Shown: positions 26,123-39,232, numbered from the stretch's first letter. The stretch is DNA of 64,000 bases from Henricia sp. BOLD:AAB3569 (GCA_037783545.1 JBBELK010001198.1:124001-188000); one strand, 5' to 3'. The notes: a model not told the origin generated them from the letters alone. A program made the numbers and translations.

Positions 26123-29089
26123 GTGGCTGTCTGTACACACCTCTTTGGGGTACTCCTGAGTTGTGCGCATGCTCAGTCATTCGGACTGTCGTTAACGCAC
26201 CGCAGTTTGGCTCGGCAATTTGGTCAAAGTGTGGTCCAAACGTCGGCAAATTTGGAGGTCGAAAAATGTTCCGACGAACTTCAAATTTTGCATGCCCTAA
26301 ACTCTCTATATTGCGCACTTGTCATAAAAAATTGACAGACTTTCGTCGGGAAATGGCAGAGAAATTTCAAAGTTTAGAAACAACTGGGTTGAGGCTTCCT
26401 GACTGCTCTCGCGCAAACCGTGGCTGTCTGTACACACCTCTTTGGGGTACTCCTGAGTTGTGCGCATGCTCAGTCATTCGGACTGTCGTTAACGCACCGC
26501 AGTTTGGCTCGGCAATTTGGTCAAAGTGTGGTCCAAACGTCGGCAAATTTGGAGGTCGAAAAATGTTCCGACGAACTTCAAATTTTGCATGCCCTAAACT
26601 CTCTATATTGCGCACTTGTCATAAAAAATTGACAGACTTTCGCAGGGAAATGGCAGAGAAATTTCAAAGTTTAGAAAAAACTGGGTTGATGCTTCCTGAC
26701 TGCTCTCACGCAAACCGTGGCTGTCTGTACACACCTCTTTGGGGTACTCCTGAGTTGTGCGCATGCTCAGTCATTCGGACTGTCGTTAACGCACCGCAGT
26801 TTGGCTCGGCAATTTGGTCAAAGTGTGGTCCAAACGTCGGCAAATTTGGAGGTCGAAAAATGTTCCGACGAACTTCAAATTTTGCATGCCCTAAACTCTC
26901 TATATTGCGCACTTGTCATAAAAAATTGACAGACTTTCGCCGGGAAATGGCAGAGAAATTTCAAAGTTTAGAAAAAACTGGGTTGATGCTTCCTGACTGC
27001 TCTCACGCAAACCGTGGCTGTCTGTACACACCTCTTTGGGGTACTCCTGAGTTGTGCGCATGCTCAGTCATTCGGACTGTCGTTAACGCACCGCAGTTTG
27101 GCTCGGCAATTTGGTCAAAGTGTGGTCCAAACGTCGGCAAATTTGGAGGTCGAAAAATGTTCCGACGAACTTCAAATTTTGCATGCCCTAAACTCTCTAT
27201 ATTGCGCACTTGTCATAAAAAATTGACAGACTTTCGCCGGGAAATGGCAGAGAAATTTCAAAGTTTAGAAAAAACTGGGTTGAGGCTTCCTGACTGCTCT
27301 CACGCAAACCGTGGCTGTCTGTACACACCTCTTTGGGGTACTCCTGAGTTGTGCGCATGCTCAGTCATTCGGACTGTCGTTAACGCACCGCAGTTTGGCT
27401 CGGCAATTTGGTCAAAGTGTGGTCCAAACGTCGGCAAATTTGGAGGTCGAAAAATGTTCCGACGAACTTCAAATTTTGCATGCCCTAAACTCTCTATATT
27501 GCGCACTTGTCATAAAAAATTGACAGACTTTCGCCGGGAAATGGCAGAGAAATTTCAAAGTTTAGAAAAAACTGGGTTGATGCTTCCTGACTGCTCTCAC
27601 GCAAACCGTGGCTGTCTGTACACACCTCTTTGGGGTACTCCTGAGTTGTGCGCATGCTCAGTCATTCGGACTGTCGTTAACGCACCGCAGTTTGGCTCGG
27701 CAATTTGGTCAAAGTGTGGTCCAAACGTCGGCAAATTTGGAGGTCGAAAAATGTTCCGACGAACTTCAAATTTTGCATGCCCTAAACTCTCTATATTGCG
27801 CACTTGTCATAAACAATTGACAGACTTTCGCCGGGAAATGGCAGAGAAATTTCAAAGTTTAGAAAAAACTGGGTTGATGCTTCCTGACTGCTCTCACGCA
27901 AACCGTGGCTGTCTGTACACACCTCTTTGGGGTACTCCTGAGTTGTGCGCATGCTCAGTCATTCGGACTGTCGTTAACGCACCGCAGTTTGGCTCGGCAA
28001 TTTGGTCAAAGTGTGGTCCAAACGTCGGCAGATTTGGAGGTCGAAAAATGTTCCGACGAACTTCAAATTTTGCATGCCCTAAACTCTCTATATTGCGCAC
28101 TTGTCATAAAAAATTGACAGACTTTCGCCGGGAAATGGCAGAGAAATTTCAAAGTTTAGAAAAAAATGGGTTGAGGCTTCCTGACTGCTCTCACGCAAAC
28201 CGTGGCTGTCTGTACACACCTCTTTGGGGTACTCCTGAGTTGTGCGCATGCTCAGTCATTCGGACTGTCGTTAACGCACCGCAGTTTGGCTCGGCAATTT
28301 GGTCAAAGTGTGGTCCAAACGTCGGCAAATTTGGAGGTCTAAAAAATTTCCGACGAACTTCAAATTTTGCATGCCCTAAACTCTCTATATTGCGCACTTG
28401 TCATAAAAAATTGACAGACTTTCGCCGGGAAATGGCAGAGAAATTTTAAAGTTTAGAAAAAACTGGGTTGAGGCTTCCTGACTGCTCTCACGCAAACCGT
28501 GGCTGTCTGTACACACCTCTTTGGGGTACTCCTGAGTTGTGCGCATGCTCAGTCATTCGGACTGTCGTTAACGCACCGCAGTTTGGCTCGGCAATTTGGT
28601 CAAAGTGTGGTCCAAACGTCGGCAAATTTGGAGGTCGAAAAATGTCCGACGAACTTCAAATTTTGCATGCCCTAAACTCTCTATATTGCGCACTTGTCAT
28701 AAAAAATTGACAGACTTTCGCCGGGAAATGGCAGAGAAATTTCAAAGTTAAAAAAAAACTGGGTTGAGGCTTCCTGACTGCTCTCACGCAAACCGTGGCT
28801 GTCTGTACACACCTCTTTGGGGTACTCCTGAGTTGTGCGCATGCTCAGTCATTCGGACTGTCGTTAACGCACCGCAGTTTGGCTCGGCAATTTGGTCAAA
28901 GTGTGGTCCAAACGTCGGCAAATTTGGAGGTCGAAAAATGTCCGACGAACTTCAAATTTTGCATGCCCTAAACTCTCTATATTGCGCACTTGTCATAAAA
29001 AATTTACAGACTTCGCCGGGAAATGGCAGAGAAATTTCAAAGTTTAGAAAAAACTGGGTTGAGGCTTCCTGACTGCTCTCACGCAAACC
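26123..29089 (+). repeat. Ten-monomer HOR unit with new 3' half (2967 bp)
   Basis: The first monomers follow the domain 1 order, but the end differs. It has CAAACAATTG near 27812, GGCAGATTTGG near 28029, AAAAAATGGG near 28165, GGTCTAAAAAATTTCC near 28337, and two monomers with ATGTCCGAC (one T lost, about 28642 and 28938), the last also carrying AATTTACAG and GACTTCGCC. This series repeats in the next unit, making a local tandem pair. Confidence 0.72.
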
Positions 29090-31312
29090 GTGGCTGTCTG
29101 TACACACCTCTTTGGGGTACTCCTGAGTTGTGCGCATGCTCAGTCATTCGGACTGTCGTTAACGCACCGCAGTTTGGCTCGGCAATTTGGTCAAAGTGTG
29201 GTCCAAACGTCGGCAAATTTGGAGGTCGAAAAATGTTCCGACGAACTTCAAATTTTGCATGCCCTAAACTCTCTATATTGCGCACTTGTCATAAAAAATT
29301 GACAGACTTTCGCCGGGAAATGGCAGAGAAATTTCAAAGTTTAGAAAAAACTGGGTTGAGGCTTCCTGACTGCTCTCGCGCAAACCGTGGCTGTCTGTAC
29401 ACACCTCTTTGGGGTACTCCTGAGTTGTGCGCATGCTCAGTCATTCGGACTGTCGTTAACGCACCGCAGTTTGGCTCGGCAATTTGGTCAAAGTGTGGTC
29501 CAAACGTCGGCAAATTTGGAGGTCGAAAAATGTTCCGACGAACTTCAAATTTTGCATGCCCTAAACTCTCTATATTGCGCACTTGTCATAAAAAATTGAC
29601 AGACTTTCGCAGGGAAATGGCAGAGAAATTTCAAAGTTTAGAAAAAACTGGGTTGATGCTTCCTGACTGCTCTCACGCAAACCGTGGCTGTCTGTACACA
29701 CCTCTTTGGGGTACTCCTGAGTTGTGCGCATGCTCAGTCATTCGGACTGTCGTTAACGCACCGCAGTTTGGCTCGGCAATTTGGTCAAAGTGTGGTCCAA
29801 ACGTCGGCAAATTTGGAGGTCGAAAAATGTTCCGACGAACTTCAAATTTTGCATGCCCTAAACTCTCTATATTGCGCACTTGTCATAAAAAATTGACAGA
29901 CTTTCGCCGGGAAATGGCAGAGAAATTTCAAAGTTTAGAAAAAACTGGGTTGATGCTTCCTGACTGCTCTCACGCAAACCGTGGCTGTCTGTACACACCT
30001 CTTTGGGGTACTCCTGAGTTGTGCGCATGCTCAGTCATTCGGACTGTCGTTAACGCACCGCAGTTTGGCTCGGCAATTTGGTCAAAGTGTGGTCCAAACG
30101 TCGGCAAATTTGGAGGTCGAAAAATGTTCCGACGAACTTCAAATTTTGCATGCCCTAAACTCTCTATATTGCGCACTTGTCATAAAAAATTGACAGACTT
30201 TCGCCGGGAAATGGCAGAGAAATTTCAAAGTTTAGAAAAAACTGGGTTGAGGCTTCCTGACTGCTCTCACGCAAACCGTGGCTGTCTGTACACACCTCTT
30301 TGGGGTACTCCTGAGTTGTGCGCATGCTCAGTCATTCGGACTGTCGTTAACGCACCGCAGTTTGGCTCGGCAATTTGGTCAAAGTGTGGTCCAAACGTCG
30401 GCAAATTTGGAGGTCGAAAAATGTTCCGACGAACTTCAAATTTTGCATGCCCTAAACTCTCTATATTGCGCACTTGTCATAAAAAATTGACAGACTTTCG
30501 CCGGGAAATGGCAGAGAAATTTCAAAGTTTAGAAAAAACTGGGTTGATGCTTCCTGACTGCTCTCACGCAAACCGTGGCTGTCTGTACACACCTCTTTGG
30601 GGTACTCCTGAGTTGTGCGCATGCTCAGTCATTCGGACTGTCGTTAACGCACCGCAGTTTGGCTCGGCAATTTGGTCAAAGTGTGGTCCAAACGTCGGCA
30701 GATTTGGAGGTCGAAAAATGTTCCGACGAACTTCAAATTTTGCATGCCCTAAACTCTCTATATTGCGCACTTGTCATAAAAAATTGACAGACTTTCGCCG
30801 GGAAATGGCAGAGAAATTTCAAAGTTTAGAAAAAAATGGGTTGAGGCTTCCTGACTGCTCTCACGCAAACCGTGGCTGTCTGTACACACCTCTTTGGGGT
30901 ACTCCTGAGTTGTGCGCATGCTCAGTCATTCGGACTGTCGTTAACGCACCGCAGTTTGGCTCGGCAATTTGGTCAAAGTGTGGTCCAAACGTCGGCAAAT
31001 TTGGAGGTCTAAAAAATTTCCGACGAACTTCAAATTTTGCATGCCCTAAACTCTCTATATTGCGCACTTGTCATAAAAAATTGACAGACTTTCGCCGGGA
31101 AATGGCAGAGAAATTTTAAAGTTTAGAAAAAACTGGGTTGAGGCTTCCTGACTGCTCTCACGCAAACCGTGGCTGTCTGTACACACCTCTTTGGGGTACT
31201 CCTGAGTTGTGCGCATGCTCAGTCATTCGGACTGTCGTTAACGCACCGCAGTTTGGCTCGGCAATTTGGTCAAAGTGTGGTCCAAACGTCGGCAAATTTG
31301 GAGGTCGAAAAA
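29090..31312 (+). repeat. Tandem copy of the preceding HOR unit, one monomer shorter
   Basis: It repeats the 26123 unit in the same order: CTCGCGC, CGCAGGG with TTGATGC, TTGATGC, TTGAGGC, GGCAGATTTGG (about 30699), AAAAAATGGG and GGTCTAAAAAATTTCC (about 31007). It lacks the single monomer that carried CAAACAATTG, so the spacing of the last markers is 2670 rather than 2967 bp. It runs into the ATGTCCGAC monomers that open domain 2. Confidence 0.72.
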
Positions 31313-32651
31313 TGTCCGACGAACTTCAAATTTTGCATGCCCTAAACTCTCTATATTGCGCACTTGTCATAAAAAATTGACAGACTTTCGCCGGGAAATG
31401 GCAGAGAAATTTCAAAGTTTAAAAAAAACTGGGTTGAGGCTTCCTGACTGCTCTCACGCAAACCGTGGCTGTCTGTACACACCTCTTTGGGGTACTCCTG
31501 AGTTGTGCGCATGCTCAGTCATTCGGACTGTCGTTAACGCACCGCAGTTTGGCTCGGCAATTTGGTCAAAGTGTGGTCCAAACGTCGGCAAATTTGGAGG
31601 TCGAAAAATGTCCGACGAACTTCAAATTTTGCATGCCCTAAACTCTCTATATTGCGCACTTGTCATAAAAAATTGACAGACTTTCGCCGGGAAATGGCAG
31701 AGAAATTTCAAAGTTTAAAAAAAACTGGGTTGAGGCTTCCTGACTGCTCTCACGCAAACCGTGGCTGTCTGTACACACCTCTTTGGGGTACTCCTGAGTT
31801 GTGCGCATGCTCAGTCATTCGGACTGTCGTTAACGCACCGCAGTTTGGCTCGGCAATTTGGTCAAAGTGTGGTCCAAACGTCGGCAAATTTGGAGGTCGA
31901 AAAATGTTCCGACGAACTTCAAATTTTGCATGCCCTAAACTCTCTATATTGCGCACTTGTCATACAAAATTGACAGACTTTCGCCGGGAAATGGCAGAGA
32001 AATTTCAAAGTTTAGAAAAAACTGGGTTGAGGCTTCCTGACTGCTCTCACGCAAACCGTGGCTGTCTGTACACACCTCTTTGGGGTACTCCTGAGTTGTG
32101 CGCATGCTCAGTCATTCGGACTGTCGTTAACGCACCGCAGTTTGGCTCGGCAATTTGGTCAAAGTGTGGTCCAAACGTCGGCAAATTTGGAGGTCGAAAA
32201 ATGTTCCGACGTACTTCAAATTTTGCATGCCCTAAACTCTCTATATTGCGCACTTGTCATAAAAAATTGACAGACTTTCGCCGGGAAATGGCAGAGAAAT
32301 TTCAAAGTTTAGAAAAAACTGGGTTGAGGCTTCCTGACTGCTCTCACGCAAACCGTGGCTGTCTGTACACACCTCTTTGGGGTACTCCTGAGTTGTGCGC
32401 ATGCTCAGTCATTCGGACTGTTGTTAACGCACCGCAGTTTGGCTCGGCAATTTGGTCAAAGTGTGGTCCAAACGTGGGCAAATTTGGAGGTCGAAAAATG
32501 TTCCGACGAACTTCAAATTTTGCATGCCCTAAACTCTCTATATTGCGCACTTGTCATACAAAATTGACAGACTTTCGCCGGGAAATGGCAGAGAAATTTC
32601 AAAGTTTAGAAAAAACTGGGTTGAGGCTTCCTGACTGCTCTCACGCAAACC

Positions 32652-32886
32652 GTGGCTGTCTGTACACACCTCTTTGGGGTACTCCTGAGTTGTGCGCATG
32701 CTCAGTCATTCGGCAAATTTGGAGGTCGAAAAATGTTCCGACGAACTTCAAATTTTGCATGCCCTAAACTCTCTATATTGCGCACTTGTCATAAAAAATT
32801 GACAGACTTTCGCCGGGAAATGGCAGAGAAATTTCAAAGTTTAGAACAAACTGGGTTGAGGCTTCCTGACTGCTCTCGCGCAAACC
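32652..32886 (+). repeat. Shortened 235-bp monomer 1
   Basis: The sequence passes from CAGTCATTCGG directly to CAAATTTGG (junction at about 32713). Exactly 62 bp are missing between two TCGG motifs of the normal monomer, leaving one TCGG. The next monomer boundary carries GAACAAAC and CACCGCTTT. Confidence 0.9.
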
Positions 32887-33480
32887 GTGGCTGTCTGTAC
32901 ACACCGCTTTGGGGTACTCCTGAGTTGTGCGCATGCTCAGTCATTCGGACTGTCGTTAACGCACCGCAGTTTGGCTCGGCAATTTGGTCAAAGTGTGGTC
33001 CAAACGTCGGCAAATTTGGAGGTCGAAAAATGTTCCGACGAACTTCAAATTTTGCATGCCCTAAACTCTCTATATTGCGCACTTGTCATACAAAATTGAC
33101 AGACTTTCGCCGGGAAATGGCAGAGAAATTTCAAAGTTTAGAAAAAACTGGGTTGAGGCTTCCTGACTGCTCTCACGCAAACCGTGGCTGTCTGTACACA
33201 CCTCTTTGGGGTACTCCTGAGTTGTGCGCATGCTCAGTCATTCGGACTGTTGTTAACGCACCGCAGTTTGGCTCGGCAATTTGGTCAAAGTGTGGTCCAA
33301 ACGTGGGCAAATTTGGAGGTCGAAAAATGTTCCGACGAACTTCAAATTTTGCATGCCCTAAACTCTCTATATTGCGCACTTGTCATACAAAATTGACAGA
33401 CTTTCGCCGGGAAATGGCAGAGAAATTTCAAAGTTTAGAAAAAACTGGGTTGAGGCTTCCTGACTGCTCTCACGCAAACC

Positions 33481-33715
33481 GTGGCTGTCTGTACACACCT
33501 CTTTGGGGTACTCCTGAGTTGTGCGCATGCTCAGTCATTCGGCAAATTTGGAGGTCGAAAAATGTTCCGACGAACTTCAAATTTTGCATGCCCTAAACTC
33601 TCTATATTGCGCACTTGTCATAAAAAATTGACAGACTTTCGCCGGGAAATGGCAGAGAAATTTCAAAGTTTAGAACAAACTGGGTTGACGCTTCCTGACT
33701 GCTCTCGCGCAAACC
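33481..33715 (+). repeat. Shortened 235-bp monomer 2
   Basis: Same junction (about 33542), 829 bp after the first short copy. It is followed by GAACAAAC and a TTGACGC allele shared only with the short copy at 36028. Confidence 0.9.
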
Positions 33716-35198
33716 GTGGCTGTCTGTACACACCGCTTTGGGGTACTCCTGAGTTGTGCGCATGCTCAGTCATTCGGACTGTCGTTAACGCACCGCAGTT
33801 TGGCTCGGCAATTTGGTCAAAGTGTGGTCCAAACGTCGGCAAATTTGGAGGTCGAAAAATGTCCGACGAACTTCAAATTTTGCATGCCCTAAACTCTCTA
33901 TATTGCGCACTTGTCATAAAAAATTGACAGACTTTCGCCGGGAAATGGCAGAGAAATTTCAAAGTTTAAAAAAAACTGGGTTGAGGCTTCCTGACTGCTC
34001 TCACGCAAACCGTGGCTGTCTGTACACACCTCTTTGGGGTACTCCTGAGTTGTGCGCATGCTCAGTCATTCGGACTGTCGTTAACGCACCGCAGTTTGGC
34101 TCGGCAATTTGGTCAAAGTGTGGTCCAAACGTCGGCAAATTTGGAGGTCGAAAAATGTCCGACGAACTTCAAATTTTGCATGCCCTAAACTCTCTATATT
34201 GCGCACTTGTCATAAAAAATTGACAGACTTTCGCCGGGAAATGGCAGAGAAATTTCAAAGTTTAAAAAAAACTGGGTTGAGGCTTCCTGACTGCTCTCAC
34301 GCAAACCGTGGCTGTCTGTACACACCTCTTTGGGGTACTCCTGAGTTGTGCGCATGCTCAGTCATTCGGACTGTCGTTAACGCACCGCAGTTTGGCTCGG
34401 CAATTTGGTCAAAGTGTGGTCCAAACGTCGGCAAATTTGGAGGTCGAAAAATGTTCCGACGAACTTCAAATTTTGCATGCCCTAAACTCTCTATATTGCG
34501 CACTTGTCATACAAAATTGACAGACTTTCGCCGGGAAATGGCAGAGAAATTTCAAAGTTTAGAAAAAACTGGGTTGAGGCTTCCTGACTGCTCTCACGCA
34601 AACCGTGGCTGTCTGTACACACCTCTTTGGGGTACTCCTGAGTTGTGCGCATGCTCAGTCATTCGGACTGTCGTTAACGCACCGCAGTTTGGCTCGGCAA
34701 TTTGGTCAAAGTGTGGTCCAAACGTCGGCAAATTTGGAGGTCGAAAAATGTTCCGACGTACTTCAAATTTTGCATGCCCTAAACTCTCTATATTGCGCAC
34801 TTGTCATAAAAAATTGACAGACTTTCGCCGGGAAATGGCAGAGAAATTTCAAAGTTTAGAAAAAACTGGGTTGAGGCTTCCTGACTGCTCTCACGCAAAC
34901 CGTGGCTGTCTGTACACACCTCTTTGGGGTACTCCTGAGTTGTGCGCATGCTCAGTCATTCGGACTGTTGTTAACGCACCGCAGTTTGGCTCGGCAATTT
35001 GGTCAAAGTGTGGTCCAAACGTGGGCAAATTTGGAGGTCGAAAAATGTTCCGACGAACTTCAAATTTTGCATGCCCTAAACTCTCTATATTGCGCACTTG
35101 TCATACAAAATTGACAGACTTTCGCCGGGAAATGGCAGAGAAATTTCAAAGTTTAGAAAAAACTGGGTTGAGGCTTCCTGACTGCTCTCACGCAAACC

Positions 35199-35433
35199 GT
35201 GGCTGTCTGTACACACCTCTTTGGGGTACTCCTGAGTTGTGCGCATGCTCAGTCATTCGGCAAATTTGGAGGTCGAAAAATGTTCCGACGAACTTCAAAT
35301 TTTGCATGCCCTAAACTCTCTATATTGCGCACTTGTCATAAAAAATTGACAGACTTTCGCCGGGAAATGGCAGAGAAATTTCAAAGTTTAGAACAAACTG
35401 GGTTGAGGCTTCCTGACTGCTCTCGCGCAAACC
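35199..35433 (+). repeat. Shortened 235-bp monomer 3
   Basis: Same junction (about 35260), 2547 bp after the copy at 32652, as expected of the second HOR unit. GAACAAAC and CACCGCTTT follow. Confidence 0.9.
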
Positions 35434-36027
35434 GTGGCTGTCTGTACACACCGCTTTGGGGTACTCCTGAGTTGTGCGCATGCTCAGTCATTCGGACTGT
35501 CGTTAACGCACCGCAGTTTGGCTCGGCAATTTGGTCAAAGTGTGGTCCAAACGTCGGCAAATTTGGAGGTCGAAAAATGTTCCGACGAACTTCAAATTTT
35601 GCATGCCCTAAACTCTCTATATTGCGCACTTGTCATACAAAATTGACAGACTTTCGCCGGGAAATGGCAGAGAAATTTCAAAGTTTAGAAAAAACTGGGT
35701 TGAGGCTTCCTGACTGCTCTCACGCAAACCGTGGCTGTCTGTACACACCTCTTTGGGGTACTCCTGAGTTGTGCGCATGCTCAGTCATTCGGACTGTTGT
35801 TAACGCACCGCAGTTTGGCTCGGCAATTTGGTCAAAGTGTGGTCCAAACGTGGGCAAATTTGGAGGTCGAAAAATGTTCCGACGAACTTCAAATTTTGCA
35901 TGCCCTAAACTCTCTATATTGCGCACTTGTCATACAAAATTGACAGACTTTCGCCGGGAAATGGCAGAGAAATTTCAAAGTTTAGAAAAAACTGGGTTGA
36001 GGCTTCCTGACTGCTCTCACGCAAACC

Positions 36028-36262
36028 GTGGCTGTCTGTACACACCTCTTTGGGGTACTCCTGAGTTGTGCGCATGCTCAGTCATTCGGCAAATTTGGAG
36101 GTCGAAAAATGTTCCGACGAACTTCAAATTTTGCATGCCCTAAACTCTCTATATTGCGCACTTGTCATAAAAAATTGACAGACTTTCGCCGGGAAATGGC
36201 AGAGAAATTTCAAAGTTTAGAACAAACTGGGTTGACGCTTCCTGACTGCTCTCGCGCAAACC
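36028..36262 (+). repeat. Shortened 235-bp monomer 4
   Basis: Same junction (about 36089), 2547 bp after the copy at 33481 and again linked to TTGACGC. Confidence 0.9.
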
Positions 36263-36406
36263 GTGGCTGTCTGTACACACCGCTTTGGGGTACTCCTGAG
36301 TTGTGCGCATGCTCAGTCATTCGGACTGTCGTTAACGCACCGCAGTTTGGCTCGGCAATTTGGTCAAAGTGTGGTCCAAACGTCGGCAAATTTGGAGGTC
36401 GAAAAA

Positions 36407-39232
36407 TGTTCCGACGAACTTCAAATTTTGCATGCCCTAAACTCTCTATATTGCGCACTTGTCATAAAAAATTGACAGACTTTCGCCGGGAAATGGCAGA
36501 GAAATTTCAAAGTTTAGAAAAAACTGGGTTGAGGCTTCCTGACTGCTCTCACGCAAACCGTGGCTGTCTGTACACACCTCTTTGGGGTACTCCTGAGTTG
36601 TGCGCATGCTCAGTCATTCGGACTGTCGTTAACGCACCGCAGTTTGGCTCGGCAATTTGGTCAAAGTGTGGTCCAAACGTCGGCAAATTTGGAGGTCGAA
36701 AAATGTTCCGACGAACTTCAAATTTTGCATGCCCTAAACTCCCTATATTGCGCACTTGTCATAAAAAATTGACAGACTTTCGCCGGGAAATGGCAGAGAA
36801 ATTTCAAAGTTTAGAAAAAACTGGGTTGAGGCTTCCTGACTGCTCTCGCGCAAACCGTGGCTGTCTGTACACACCTCTTTGGGGTACTCCTGAGTTGTGC
36901 GCATGCTCAGTCATTCGGACTGTCGTTAACGCACCGCAGTTTGGCTCGGCAATTTGGTCAAAGTGTGGTCCAAACGTCGGCAAATTTGGAGGTCGAAAAA
37001 TGTTCCGACGAACTTCAAATTTTGCATGCCCTAAACTCTCTATATTGCGCACTTGTCATAAAAAATTGACAGACTTTCGCCGGGAAATGGCAGAGAAATT
37101 TCAAAGTTTAGAAAAAACTGGGTTGAGGCTTCCTGACTGCTCTCACGCAAACCGTGGCTGTCTGTACACACCTCTTTGGGGTACTCCTGAGTTGTGCGCA
37201 TGCTCAGTCATTCGGACTGTCGTTAACGCACCGCAGTTTGGCTCGGCAATTTGGTCAAAGTGTGGTCCAAACGTCGGCAAATTTGGAGGTCGAAAAATGT
37301 TCCGACGAACTTCAAATTTTGCATGCCCTAAACTCTCTATATTGCGCACTTGTCATAAAAAATTGACAGACTTTCGCCGGGAAATGGCAGAGAAATTTCA
37401 AAGTTTAGAAAAAACTGGGTTGAGGCTTCCTGACTGCTCTCGCGCAAACCGTGGCTGTCTGTACACACCTCTTTGGGGTACTCCTGAGTTGTGCGCATGC
37501 TCAGTCATTCGGACTGTCGTTAACGCACCGCAGTTTGGCTCGGCAATTTGGTCAAAGTGTGGTCCAAACGTCGGCAAATTTGGAGGTCTAAAAAATTTCC
37601 GACGAACTTCAAATTTTGCATGCCCTAAACTCTCTATATTGCGCACTTGTCATAAAAAATTGACAGACTTTCGCCGGGAAATGGCAGAGAAATTTTAAAG
37701 TTTAGAAAAAACTGGGTTGAGGCTTCCTGACTGCTCTCACGCAAACCGTGGCTGTCTGTACACACCTCTTTGGGGTACTCCTGAGTTGTGCGCATGCTCA
37801 GTCATTCGGACTGTCGTTAACGCACCGCAGTTTGGCTCGGCAATTTGGTCAAAGTGTGGTCCAAACGTCGGCAAATTTGGAGGTCGAAAAATGTCCGACG
37901 AACTTCAAATTTTGCATGCCCTAAACTCTCTATATTGCGCACTTGTCATAAAAAATTGACAGACTTTCGCCGGGAAATGGCAGAGAAATTTCAAAGTTTA
38001 AAAAAAACTGGGTTGAGGCTTCCTGACTGCTCTCACGCAAACCGTGGCTGTCTGTACACACCTCTTTGGGGTACTCCTGAGTTGTGCGCATGCTCAGTCA
38101 TTCGGACTGTCGTTAACGCACCGCAGTTTGGCTCGGCAATTTGGTCAAAGTGTGGTCCAAACGTCGGCAAATTTGGAGGTCGAAAAATGTTCCGACGAAC
38201 TTCAAATTTTGCATGCCCTAAACTCTCTATATTGCGCACTTGTCATAAAAAATTGACAGACTTTCGCCGGGAAATGGCAGAGAAATTTCAAAGTTTAGAA
38301 AAAACTGGGTTGAGGCTTCCTGACTGCTCTCACGCAAACCGTGGCTGTCTGTACACACCTCTTTGGGGTACTCCTGAGTTGTGCGCATGCTCAGTCATTC
38401 GGACTGTCGTTAACGCACCGCAGTTTGGCTCGGCAATTTGGTCAAAGTGTGGTCCAAACGTCGGCAAATTTGGAGGTCGAAAAATGTTCCGACGAACTTC
38501 AAATTTTGCATGCCCTAAACTCTCTATATTGCGCACTTGTCATACAAAATTGACAGACTTTCGCCGGGAAATGGCAGAGAAATTTCAAAGTTTAGAAAAA
38601 AACTGGGTTGAGGCTTCCTGACTGCTCTCACGCAAACCGTGGCTGTCTGTACACACCTCTTTGGGGTACTCCTGAGTTGTGCGCATGCTCAGTCATTCGG
38701 ACTGTCGTTAACGCACCGCAGTTTGGCTCGGCAATTTGGTCAAAGTGTGGTCCAAACGTCGGCAAATTTGGAGGTCGAAAAATGTTCCGACGTACTTCAA
38801 ATTTTGCATGCCCTAAACTCTCTATATTGCGCACTTGTCATAAAAAATTGACAGACTTTCGCCGGGAAATGGCAGAGAAATTTCAAAGTTTAGAAAAAAC
38901 TGGGTTGAGGCTTCCTGACTGCTCTCACGCAAACCGTGGCTGTCTGTACACACCTCTTTGGGGTACTCCTGAGTTGTGCGCATGCTCAGTCATTCGGACT
39001 GTTGTTAACGCACCGCAGTTTGGCTCGGCAATTTGGTCAAAGTGTGGTCCAAACGTCGGCAAATTTGGAGGTCGAAAAATGTTCCGACGAACTTCAAATT
39101 TTGCATGCCCTAAACTCTCTATATTGCGCACTTGTCATACAAAATTGACAGACTTTCGCCGGGAAATGGCAGAGAAATTTCAAAGTTTAGAAAAAACTGG
39201 GTTGAGGCTTCCTGACTGCTCTCACGCAAACC
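36407..39232 (+). repeat. Mixed monomers linking HOR blocks
   Basis: About ten full-length monomers without a strict internal period. CTCCCTATA appears at about 36741. GGTCTAAAAAATTTCC at about 37588, followed by ATGTCCGAC at 37891 and a TTTAAAAAAAAC copy, reproduces the end of the 26-31 kb units. Then come CATACAAAA with a 298-bp length (about 38545), CCGACGTACT (about 38791) and GACTGTTGTT (about 39001) in the order seen at 31.7-32.6 kb. It reads as a recombinant of the two neighbouring HOR families. Confidence 0.68.

Larger units (their letters stand above)
1..31312 (+). repeat. Array domain 1: TTGATGC / GACTTCGCC haplotypes
   Basis: About 105 monomers. Many carry TTGATGC in place of TTGAGGC before TTCCTGACTG. 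The last such copy is near 30545, and none appears in the remaining 33 kb. Other markers of the domain are CTAATCTC (at about 7295, 9967, 12642, 15909 and 18581), AAATCGTGG linked to TTGATGC, CGCAGGGAAATGG linked to a following TTGATGC, and the one-base deletion GACTTCGCC (eight copies here, one more near 48286). Their regular recurrence defines a nine-monomer HOR of about 2.67 kb that is complete in places and rearranged in others. Confidence 0.8.
31313..33859 (+). repeat. 2547-bp HOR, copy 1
   Basis: A composite of nine monomer lengths (seven near 297 bp, two of 235 bp). Markers in order: ATGTCCGAC (31315), ATGTCCGAC (31611), CATACAAAA, CCGACGTACT (about 32211), GACTGTTGTT with ACGTGGGC, short monomer, GAACAAAC then CACCGCTTT, GACTGTTGTT with ACGTGGGC, short monomer, GAACAAAC with TTGACGC. 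Every one of these markers recurs 2547 bp later. The phase chosen is arbitrary. Inside it the three-monomer segment containing a short copy is itself repeated at 829 bp. Confidence 0.85.
33860..36406 (+). repeat. 2547-bp HOR, copy 2
   Basis: All diagnostic sites of copy 1 reappear here at +2547 (for example CCGACGTACT at 34758, short-monomer junctions at 35260 and 36089, TTGACGC at about 36238). I found no difference between the two at these sites. The copy ends where the next monomer has ATGTTCCGAC instead of ATGTCCGAC. Such identity over 2.5 kb indicates a very recent tandem duplication, or an assembly duplication that read depth would expose. Confidence 0.85.
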
